NCBI GenBank assembly: GCA_000469685.2
Contig: LS997567.1
Span: 35,523,005-35,587,004, forward strand
Origin: Haemonchus contortus
Taxonomy: Eukaryota; Nematoda; Chromadorea; Rhabditida; Trichostrongylidae
Direction: 5' to 3'
Length of the DNA: 64,000 bases
In this document: positions 55,219 to 64,000 of the stretch, in pieces
Layout of the letters: each line of letters begins with the position of its first letter
Position numbering within the stretch: the stretch's first letter is position 1
The notes under the pieces: generated by a model
Database searches by the model: none
What the model was told of the DNA's origin: nothing
What the model saw: only the letters and a program-made list of their open reading frames with translations
Translations under genes and position numbers: made by a program

Positions 55219-57629
55219 ATGCACAGATTCCCTGCAGTTTTCGTTTTCCTTCAACTGTTATCTGCCTGCTTTGCAAATCCAGTAAGTCGCTGATTCACTC
55301 TAAAATGGAACAAAGGGTTTATTCAGAATTATGTGCATTTGGCAAAACTCTATCGGTGCAAATATTCTAAATATAATCGAAAATTGCCTATCTTCACTGG
55401 TAAGGATGGAATCCAAAATTGTTAAAGAAAAACTGAGAAAGTCAAGATGGAGGCTTCTGATGAAAGAAGTGCTCCCAAATTACTCAAGAAAAAGTTGTTA
55501 TTTTGGCTAGGGTTCATCGTGCAGTAGCTGTCTGCAATTGTGCTATGCTGGATGTGGATCAGGAAGCTGTAACTGTCAGAAAACCTGTGGCAGCGTCTGC
55601 GGAGGTGCAGGTGTGGGTGGTTATGTGAGTCTTCAAAGTCCATATTGAACTACCACAATAACTAATTTTGAAGAGAGAAAAGAATTACTGGTTACATATA
55701 AATTATAGTCCTCATGTGGGACTTGTCTACAATCGTGCTATGCTGGATGTGGTTCAGGAAGCTGTAACTGTCAGAAAACTTGTGGTAGTGTCTGCGGCGG
55801 TGCAGTTGTGGGAGGTTATGTAAGTATAAATGTAGATGGAGAACAACCGAGGAATTTTTTGGTAAAATGTTAAGTGAGCTAATGTCGTCAAAATATATTC
55901 CTGTCGTTTGTTCTCGTGACTGGCTTCTGTTTCATTTTCAGACCTCATGTGGTACTTGTCTACAGTCGTGCTATGCTGGATGTGGGTCGGGAAGCTGCAA
56001 CTGCCAGAAGACCTGCGGTGGCGTCTGCGGAGGCGGAGCAGTGGTCGTCGGTGGCTATGTAAGTGCTTGAAATGAAAGTTGAATCTTGTAAACTCGGTTC
56101 TTCTAATGGCAGAGGACTGAGACACATGAAAATTCAAAGAGCAACACAAAGTAAACGCACGTATACGCCTCGCAGTCAGCTGTGATTATTTTGATTCACT
56201 TCTTTGATTTGCAGGCTTCCTGTAGCACTTGTCTACAGTCGTGCTATGCTGGATGTGGATCAGGAAGCTGCAACTGCCAGAAGACCTGCGGTGGTGTCTG
56301 CGGAGGCGGAGCAGTGGCCGTTGGTGGCTATGTAAGTGCTTGAAACGAAAGACGATTCTTGTAAGCCCGGTTCCTCCAATGGCAGAGTGGTGAGACACAT
56401 GAAAATGTTACTTTTCAAAGAGCAACACAAAAAGTAACTGCTCGTATTCACCTCGCAATCAGCTGTGCTTATTTTGATTCACTTCTGATTTGCAGGCTTC
56501 TTGTAGCACTTGTCTACAGTCGTGCTATGCTGGATGTGGATCAGGAAGCTGTAACTGTCAGAAGACCTGTGGTGGCATCTGCGGAGGTGCAGTTGTGGGC
56601 GGCTATGTAAGTATAAATTGTAGATGGAGAACAACCGAGAAATTTTGTTCGGTAAAATATTAAGTAAGCAAATATCGTCAAAATATGTTCCTGTCGTGTA
56701 TCCTCGTTAGTGGCTTCTGCTTCATTTTCAGACCACATGTGGTACTTGCCTCCAGTCGTGCTATGCTGGATGTGGATCGGGAAGCTGTAACTGTCAAAAG
56801 ACCTGTGGTGGTGTCTGCGGCGGTGCAGTCATGGGCGGTTTCGTGAGTTTTCGAAGTTGATATTGAACTATCAGGAGTACTGGTTTCGAAAAAAAAAGAG
56901 TTACTGGTTACGTATGAGTTATAGTCCTCATGTATCACTTGTCTACAATCGTGCTATGCTGGATGTGGATCGGGAATTTGTAACTGTCAGAAAACTTGTG
57001 GAAGTGTCTGCGGTGGTGCAGTTGTGAGCAGTTATGTAAGTTTTCAGCAGTGTTCTGGGATGTTCTGGAATAATTTTGTGGCCCAAAGTGTCTCCGGCTT
57101 ACATACAAGTATTGCACTGTAATCGAGTGTGAAAAGAAGTGAACGGAAAGTTCTCCTTCAAATGAAAAAAGACACGGCTGCCTTTCTAGGTCGCTCCTGT
57201 CGTTCCGTTGGTACCCGCTCAGGTTTCATTTGGAGGATGCAGAAGTCAATGTTTCCAACAATGTGGTGCCTCATGCGGCTCATCATCCGTATGTCTGGGC
57301 TCTTGTCAATCATCATGCGGAGCACGATGCCAAGTTTTGCCAACCTGTATGAGTACTTGTAAGAGCGGATGTATGAGCAGTTGTCGAAATGTCGCTTATC
57401 TCATGCCTTGCCAGCAAAGGTGCCAAGCGACCTGCGCACAGACTTGTCGAGGAGTACAACAATTCGTTGTGAGTTCTACACCTTCCACACTTTGATTTAC
57501 TGTTTTAGCTGTTTTGGCGAGTATTTTGAAATGTGTTCGTTACAGGTACCATGTTCCACATCCGGTTCTGGCTGTGGCTGCTCCAGCGGTTACAGCTCAT
57601 GCGGAGGAGGAATGTGCTGCCGCGTATAG
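55219..57629 (+). CDS. secreted cysteine-rich repeat protein B, 405 residues
   Basis: Ten phase-0 exons: 55219-55281 (signal peptide MHRFPAVFVFLQLLSACFA), 55511-55624, 55709-55819, 55942-56058, 56215-56331, 56496-56606, 56732-56842, 56925-57035, 57190-57468 and 57546-57629 (TAG). Seven repeat exons encode the same 37-39-residue unit as gene A (SCGTCLQSCYAGCGSGSCNC, QKTCGSVCGG, ...GGY). The 93-residue Cys-rich block and the CGGGMCCRV end are almost identical to gene A. ATG is preceded by a ttcag acceptor 8 bases upstream. AATAAA lies at 57824-57829; the signal used by gene A (46365) is mutated here (gatcagattaaa). A paralogue of A created by segmental duplication; same unknown extracellular role expected. 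The number and order of repeat exons differ between the two. Confidence 0.87.
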
Positions 57630-57956
57630 AAGCCTTTTATGAATCATTGACCGTAATGAGTGCTCATGTAAGGTGTCATACGTGTTGTTGCTTATTTTGG
57701 TGGCAGTTGTTGGGTTTGATCAGATTAAAACTCTACTTCATCACTTTTGTGCACTTGAGAAGCCCCCAGGGACTCAGTCAAAGGTACAAAGACAGTTCCA
57801 ATGATTTTTGGTACAGATGGTCAAATAAAATTGATCACCAAACCCTAGTGATAATACAAAAGACTTTCCATTCAGGAATTCAAAATTGCTGCTTCTGAAC
57901 TACTTTTATAAAAAAAGTAAAAGTTTTCACTTCTGTAGATAACTGAGAGGAATAGA

Positions 57957-60540
57957 GTGAAGGAGCTGGAATTTCTTCTTGACTGGAGATCACCTCACCT
58001 GTATCACCTGCACCCCGTTGATCGTCGATTTCCTCGAGCGGGCGCCAACGGCATGATCTTCGTTCGTCGACGGAGCTCGGAACTTCAGATTCCCTTCTGC
58101 ACTTGTGTGTATAGAGGGATTCCGAGCATCGTTCTTTCCACAGCGCGTTTAATGAAGCTAACTACATGCTCATCCTGCTTTCGTAAAGTCCAAGTCTCTG
58201 AGGCATGTGTTAAAGGAGGAAGGACCGCAGTGTCGAAAAGGTGAGCGCGGAGCCGGATATTCTTTGTTTTCTCTTCACTACTCCCTCGATGTTCTTAAAT
58301 GCTCCCCACGTCGTGCGTTTCCGTCTGCTCTTCTCCTGAGCTAGGTCGTTCATCATGTTGACTTCTCGACCTAGATACACGTACATAGCTGGACCATTCA
58401 GAGATATTCTTTCCGTTCAACATGAAAGGAACATCAGGTACCGTTCCGTTTTTCATGAGCATCGTTTTCGTCAGGTTCAGCCTCGAGTCGATCTTTCCAC
58501 AAGCATTGTCTAATTCGGCCAGCACTTGTTCCACCTGCTCGATGTTGGGTGTTATAAGCACGATGTCATCTGCAATGCGGAGGTGATGTAGATAGCGGTT
58601 GCCGACCTTCGCTCCCAAGTCTTCCCATTCCAATCCACGGATGATGTTCTTAGGAGCGGCACTGAAAAGTTTGGCGAGTTGGCATCGCCCTGTCGAGCCC
58701 TTCTCTTTACATTGATGATGACTTCTTTATGGAATGGCGAGATCCTGGTCGTGAGATTGTTGGAGAGCTCACGAAGCATCCTTATATATCGAGTAGGGAC
58801 ACCCTGGTTGCCCAGGGCTTCAATTACCGCTTCTATCTCAACGGTATCAAAGGATTTCTTCAAATCGATGAACGTAAGACATAACGGTATTTTGTACTCC
58901 CGCGATACTTCAATGAGTCTTGCAACGGTGTGGATGTGATTGATTGCAGTGAACCCTCCCCGAAACCCTGCTTGCTCGCATGGCTGCCCTTCATCTAATA
59001 TTCTGCCCATCCTGTTAATAATGACTCGTGTGAAGAGTTTATAGATTACAGGTCGTCTGGATCTCCCTTCTTATACAGCAACACGGTCCTGCTAGTTTTC
59101 CGCGAAGTGAGCACTTTGCATTGCGACAGGTACCGCATGAAAAGCCGGGCCAGGGTTTGAAAATGACCGGCGGAAGGCTCTTTAGATGTTCCGCTTTGAT
59201 CCTTTCGGGACCGGGTGCTGCACCATTCCTCATCGTCGTAGTGGCATGTCGAATTTCGGAAGGAAGAACTGAAGGGACGACGTATCCGTCTTGCCTAAGA
59301 TGGTGGGTAGGCATGTAGACGTGGCTGTCGAAGAGATTCGAGTAGAAGTCGTAGATGACCTTCTCCACTGCCCTTCGGGATGCCGTAATAGTTCCTTCAG
59401 GACGACGATGGGAAGTCATCTTGGTCTTATAATTGACGAAGCTCCGGCGGGCTTTGCGAAAGCTCTTCCCAGCCTCGGCGGCTTCAGCCAAAACTGCTGC
59501 TCTTCTCTCATTCAGGTCTTCCTTTATCGCTTCTCTGCATTGCTTTGCAAGTTTGGACGTTAGCTGGTTATTGCCTGCAGCTCGTGCGATTCCGATTTAT
59601 CAGCTCAAGAATCTTCGAGGAGAGACGTTTCTTGACCTCTTTGAGACTCTCAGCTTTCCTGGCGCAATCGTGAAGATGTTCGACGAGCCGGTCGTATTCT
59701 TCATCGATGTTGTCGCTGACGGAATCTTCCCACAAACTCACCAATGAAGCGAAGTGATCTCAATTGACCACAGTCTTGGGGCTTCGTTTCCTGAACTACG
59801 TACCTCTCTCTCCGCACTGAAAAGCGGAATCTAGCGTGGAGGAGACGTTGGTCCGACCCCGTGTAGAACTTTGGAGCAACAACGACGTCAGTCTGGCAAA
59901 ATTTCCGATTGACGATGATGGCACTGCCCACCAGGCGACTCCCATGCCCATCGAGAATGGAAGGGCCTCTGGAACTGCGAGTTACCACGGATAGTGTGGG
60001 TCGACATGATAAACTCGGGTATCCTTTCACCCTGCTCATTCCATTCCATTCCGTGAGTCTCGATGTGGAGCTCTTCGGCCGTTCTTCTGGGGACAATCTT
60101 GGCGTTGAAATCACCAACGATGACCTTGAAGAAAGTATGGTCTTCTCTGTAGAGCTTCTCCAAATCCATATAGAACGCCCCCAGCTCTTCTTCATCGTAG
60201 CTCGATGTTGGTGCGTAGGCAGATGGTTAGAGGTAGGGTTGAACCACATCTTCTTAATCGCAAACGCCCGATTCGGATTGTCAAGCTTTCGTACGAATCG
60301 ATGTTCATGGCCAAGTGCGTGTTGACGAGGACCCCTACGCCGCCGACGCCTTTACTGTCGCATGTTCCAAGGAACAGTTCTTCTCCAGTCTCAAATACAG
60401 CGTGCAGCGGGCGATGCCTTCTCGTCTCGGTCAGTCCGATGACGTCGTACTTGATCTTCCTAGCTTGCATCATCAGGTCTTCTATACACGCTTCCGATGC
60501 AAGCGTCCGTGCGTTGAAAGTACAGATCGCCATCTTAGTC
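57957..60540 (-). mobile_element. decayed RTE-type non-LTR retrotransposon
   Basis: Minus strand. The 5' end of the coding region (60533) gives MAICTFNARTLASEACIEDL and YDVIGLTETRR (APE-type endonuclease), then VIVGDFNAKI and its surroundings at about 60110. The reverse transcriptase follows: EQAGFRGGFTAINHIHTVAR, LTFIDLKKSFDTVE (first catalytic Asp) at about 58850, and LRIADDIVLIT (the DD pair) at about 58560. A C-terminal piece (TWTLRKQDEHVVSFIKRAVE, MLGIPLYTQVQKGI) reaches about 58020. At least five frame changes and a truncated 3' end near 57957 mean it is dead. It begins some 330 bp downstream of gene B, tail to tail with it. Confidence 0.9.
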
Positions 60541-61259
60541 CTTCTCCTTTTGGGCAGCCTGTTTTGGCCCTGAGATTTTAGCAGCTTCTCGCGAGCGGTC
60601 TCAACGCTGCCGTATTTGGGGCTCCCTCAGGTTCAGGGGAATGAGGTCCATTTAGTGTCACTGTTTTTCTCATGAATACCCACGTGTAACTTGCCAGGCT
60701 CCAGCACTTGGGGGGACTACTCTTAGCCGTGGGGACGTGCGAACGTGCCGTTAATTTGTATACATATATTTTTTATAAATATAATTGAATGGATGATGAA
60801 AGCTCCAAGCAAAGTTACCATCGAACAGTAGAAAAATGCTGGCGAGAGCTTTCGGACCATACAAGCCGACATCTGATGGTAAAGACGAAAGCATGGTAGG
60901 GCAACAGGTTGCCTCCATTTTGGTAGGTAGATATTTCCCCGAGCGAGTCCTTGTCCTTAGTCTAGAACGCAGTGATTTAGACGTAATGTACCGGGACTTG
61001 TCGTGTGCAAATCAACGCGTGAAGAACGAGTTCAACCGCGATCTCGGGCGTACGGATAAGGGGGACTCAAGCAAGAGGGCCGCCATCCTTCCAGTTCTTC
61101 GACAACTACCTAACCACAGCTTCGAACGCGAAGCGGAAAGCCGGTCAATATAAAGCCTCGCATAACTGGAAATTACCGGAACTTTGCATTGGAGCACATG
61201 ATGAAATACTAAAAAAAATTACAAAAAAAAACCGTTTTTTTTATTCAAACAAGAGTGGT
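60541..61259. other. possible 5' leader of the RTE element, then unassigned sequence
   Basis: 60541-60750 may be the untranslated leader of the element on the minus strand. Beyond it a 105-codon plus frame (60836-61153) has no recognisable motif. A short CA repeat lies at about 61288-61301. Confidence 0.4.
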
Positions 61260-61559
61260 AAAGCGGACACGCCCTCACGCCGCACGTTCACACACACACA
61301 CACCTCTTTGACGTGGTAGGCCAGCGGGTGGTTACTGGTGATCACGACTAGTATCGCTGGTAAACCTAGAATTGCTCCTTCGGATTAGGCGTTTCGACAG
61401 GTTGCTCTTTGCTGGCTTGAAATGGACGTAGGGATTTACATCACCTCGTAGAACCGAGCCCGTTGCCATATTTGAGCCCTCTTCCGTGCTCAAACTGATT
61501 GCTAGAGCTTCAAAGCAAATCATGAATTCATTCCTTCAAGTCACAAGATAATATGTAGA

Positions 61560-61830
61560 AAAAAATCTCATTTATTAATACTGCTTAAAAATTAAATTGA
61601 ATGAAAAAAAATGAAAATCGAATGAAATGAAGTATGTGCTACTGCACGAGCTTGTTTGTCAATTTTAAATGGACAAACACAGATTGGATGGAAATGGACG
61701 AGAGCTTACTCTGTTGGTTTTGCTATTTCTAAATGAAAGTCGAATGGGAGGGCGCAACAGACGGAATAGATCAAGCTCAAAGACTTTACCCTTTTATCCT
61801 TTATCTCACTAAATCTTTTATTTAAAGTAG
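61560..61830. repeat. dispersed repeat B, second copy
   Basis: Matches 46880-47200 in order and spacing as described there. Confidence 0.65.
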
Positions 61831-62559
61831 GAAGAAAAAGTTCAGCAGGTTCAATTCGACGTTGACCGACAGAATTTTCGGAAGGGGCACCCTTTGACCT
61901 CCTAAAAATCCTGTCAGTGAACATCAAATTGGATCGAACCTCAGGCTTCTCATAATTTTTCAAACAGCCTTAAGTGTGGTGGATAAGTTTCTTATATTGA
62001 TCCATAAAAAATTGATTAAATCGATAATTAAAGGTCCTTTATATCTGAGCTGCTAGTAGTTTTGTTGATTGTCGGAGACAGCATTACAAGCGCTCTTTTA
62101 ATAATCGTACAAAGTCATTCTATGAGACAAGAAAAAAGAATGGGGGCTTTCATCAAAGCACTGCATCACTCCAACCAAATTTCTCAAATGACGAATTCCT
62201 CATATTGGAGAGCTATATATGTACGATTCCGAACAGGAGTTGACTCAGTGTCAGGTGTGTGCCACCCAGTTCGTGCTTAAATAAATTCCTCTCCAGTTGC
62301 CTTTGATTTATTCTCGCATCATCATCTAACAGCCTTTTCATTTCAAAATTATGTCCCATGAAGAGCCTAACAGCTTTTAAGCATATCAAAGCACAAGTAT
62401 TGTTACTAATTTAATCCTGAAATCAGAACATCAATCTGGACCTGTCCTCATCACAATCAAAAAGTAGACCAACACTTTTCATTGATGTCCTCCTCACCTA
62501 CTAGCTAGTTATGGTCGTAAAGTTATCGATCAGGTGATTAGTTATTCGCAAAAATTTCA
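61831..62559. other. upstream region of gene C, nothing recognised
   Basis: No open frame with known motifs. It should contain the gene C promoter, but no element can be named. It shows no clear match to the upstream regions of genes A and B. Confidence 0.4.
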
Positions 62560-62567
62560 GGAACGAA

Positions 62568-63053
62568 ATGCTTCTTTCGGCTATCGCACTGATTCTCGTC
62601 GCCGGGATAACCTTGAACTCCGCAAACTTGGTAAATTTATTCAGTAAGAGAGAATATGAAATTTAGACGCGAATTATTAGATAGGATGAATGAGCAAGAG
62701 AACAAGTAATCCTAAAACTCTCTAATGTTCTCGTCAGGATTGCGGTGGATGCCTTCATACTTGTTATGGCAGTTGTGACTCGGGTACTTGTCTCTGCCAG
62801 CACACATGCGGTCATGTGTGTGGAGGCCTCGGAGGAGGACTTGGAGGAAGTCTCGGTGGAGGCCTCGGTGGAGGCGGAATCGTAAGTTACTATGAACTAT
62901 TTTGAAAATTTACGGAATGGAATTGCACAGTGATCTGTCCAGCAGCTACAGGGTTGTGAGTTGCAGCATTGTTTTAACAGTTGCACGTTAGGCAACTGCA
63001 ACTGTCCGTATAAGTGCATTATCGTTTGCGGATCGATGGAAGTGGTAACGTAA
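62568..63053 (+). CDS. small secreted cysteine-rich protein C, 97 residues, family member
   Basis: Three phase-0 exons: 62568-62630 (signal peptide MLLSAIALILVAGITLNSA), 62738-62881 and 62967-63053 (TAA 63051-63053). Exon 2 begins CGGCLHTCYGSC, then GTCLCQHTCGHVCGG, the same cysteine spacing as one repeat unit of genes A and B, and continues into a Gly/Leu-rich tail (GGLGGGLGGSLGGG). Exon 3 gives HCFNSCTLGNCNCPYKCIIV, a degenerate second unit. The exon 3 acceptor is gttgcag at 62966; the next cag (62980) would break the cysteine frame. A ttcag acceptor lies 7 bases before ATG and AATAAA at 63075-63080, so the gene looks complete. Smallest, most divergent member in the window; likely extracellular, function unknown. 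Confidence 0.75.
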
Positions 63054-63074
63054 AAGCCGAAAAAAAAAATTCCA

Positions 63075-63080
63075 AATAAA
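63075..63080 (+). promoter_or_regulatory. polyadenylation signal AATAAA of gene C
   Basis: Canonical AATAAA 22 bases after the gene C stop codon, which supports 63053 as the true end of the gene. Confidence 0.7.
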
Positions 63081-63435
63081 AAATCTGCCGAGCACTAGAA
63101 ATATTTCCTCTTAACTTTGCGAACTTATCAAGATTACTACCAACTATAGGTATTTTGGTTCGCTTGGGCTTGACATAGGGAGGGTTCTCTCCCAATCACC
63201 GAAATTTCGTGGTTCAGAATCTCTCACTAACATTTCATTTCTTCCCAATAAATAGGCCTCCATTCACAAGGCGGTGTCTATTTCGCTTTCATTGATGTCT
63301 TACGATATACCTTCAAGTGTTGTAAAAAAAAAGCGTTGGTGTTTGTTTGAATGATCTTTTTTGCGATCAAAGCAGAAGGTGAGCTCAGATGTATGTAGAG
63401 TAAAAGAGTCACAGAAAGACGATATCCTTATATTA

Positions 63436-64000
63436 GGGTGTCCCAAAAGTTTTGAGAAAATTCAGCCCCTTTTTTCAACACAAAATAACTACAGCAGCAA
63501 ACTTAGATCAGTGATCAGGATAGTGGCCCTTCTTAGCCACAATGTCTCTCCATCAACCGAACAGGGCATTGACCCATTCCTCCAGTTTGAAAAGAGGCAT
63601 GACGCAGTTCATTCATTCTACCACCCACTTGACCTCTCGACAGTTAGTGAAATTTTTTTCCCGTAGAGCAGGTATGTGGGCTTCTGAAAGTATGGCAATC
63701 ATGTGGGATGAGGTCAGGTGAATATATGGGGTGGGGTAGTCAGGTAATGTCAGGTCTTCCCAGCTCATCCATCGACTTTCTCGCCCGGGGTGGTCGAGCG
63801 TTACTCATAACAATCGAAAATTTCCTTGTAACCGGTGAGAAATGAGCTCGGAGCACCATTTCAGTCAGCCGGTAACAGAATACTCCTGCCTTTACTGCAG
63901 TACACTCTGGTAGGATCTCGTAGTAAAACACCCGGTTGAGCAGAGGAAAAATGAGCTCATGTCCTTCTTGGCATGTCTCCTCGCTTTGTAGCGAGCTATG
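63436..64000 (-). mobile_element. mariner relic, running off the right edge
   Basis: The left end GGTGTCCCAAAAGTTTTGAG is a mariner-type terminal repeat. On the minus strand, frames at 63740-63931 and below give YEILPECTAVKAGVFCYRLT, NARPPRARKSMDELG (HDNARPH region with the first His/Asp lost) and LPDYPTPYIHLTSSH (YSPDLAPSDY region, catalytic Asp not preserved). Frameshifts are present. The upstream half lies beyond 64000. Confidence 0.8.

Noticed and set aside
62981..63044. Gene C exon 3 starting at the acceptor ending 62980
   Set aside because: That acceptor puts the cysteine-rich reading out of frame. The acceptor ending 62966 keeps phase 0, the cysteine pattern and a stop just before AATAAA.
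1..64000. CRISPR arrays, rRNA genes, prokaryotic operons
   Set aside because: None seen. The regular 365-bp array at 4763-15673 is coding exon duplication, not a CRISPR.

Overview
The window looks like the genome of a clade V (strongylid, probably hookworm-like) nematode. The evidence is: many small introns of about 50-70 bp, TTTCAG-type acceptors a few bases before start codons (the spliced-leader trans-splicing arrangement), nematode troponin T, a giant chitin-binding eggshell-type protein, and a transposon load of mariner/Tc1 relics, RTE, BEL/Pao and Penelope-like retroelements and many palindromic MITEs. No prokaryotic gene organisation is present. The species is inferred only from these traits; no search could be run.

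Layout. (1) 1-2.0 kb: last exons of an NK-2 class homeobox gene (+), with three possible C-termini. (2) 2.27-22.12 kb (+): one gene of 74 phase-consistent exons that I could join by hand into a single 3,667-residue frame. It has a signal peptide and about 41 six-cysteine CBM14 (peritrophin-A) domains. The core is an array of 22 two-exon modules (a 94-nt exon plus a 134-200-nt exon); every module begins and ends in phase 2, so it can be gained or lost without a frameshift. The architecture recalls the nematode eggshell protein CBD-1, greatly expanded. (3) 22.7-25.27 kb (+): troponin T, 11 exons, 418 residues. (4) 25.3-42.0 kb: gene-poor, with nested mariner relics, a 0.7-kb foldback element, Tc1-type and other MITEs, and a tRNA-headed SINE-like repeat. 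(5) 42.1-46.3, 55.2-57.6 and 62.6-63.05 kb (+): three members of a secreted cysteine-rich family. The first two (372 and 405 residues) are built from tandem one-exon repeats and lie in a recent segmental duplication (about 39.9-46.3 kb against 54.1-57.7 kb). The third is a 97-residue minimal form. (6) Between and after them: a Penelope-like fragment in an intron, a decayed BEL/Pao element with an env-like remnant (48.4-52.3 kb), a ~400-bp (TATG)n tract, a decayed RTE element (58.0-60.5 kb, minus) and a mariner relic running off the right edge.

Two unrelated secreted cysteine-rich gene types here have grown the same way: duplication of exon units whose flanking intron phases are equal (phase 2 in the chitin-binding gene, phase 0 in the small family), followed by partial homogenisation. 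The transposons show the same duplication history, because one copy of the segmental duplication supplies empty sites for insertions in the other.
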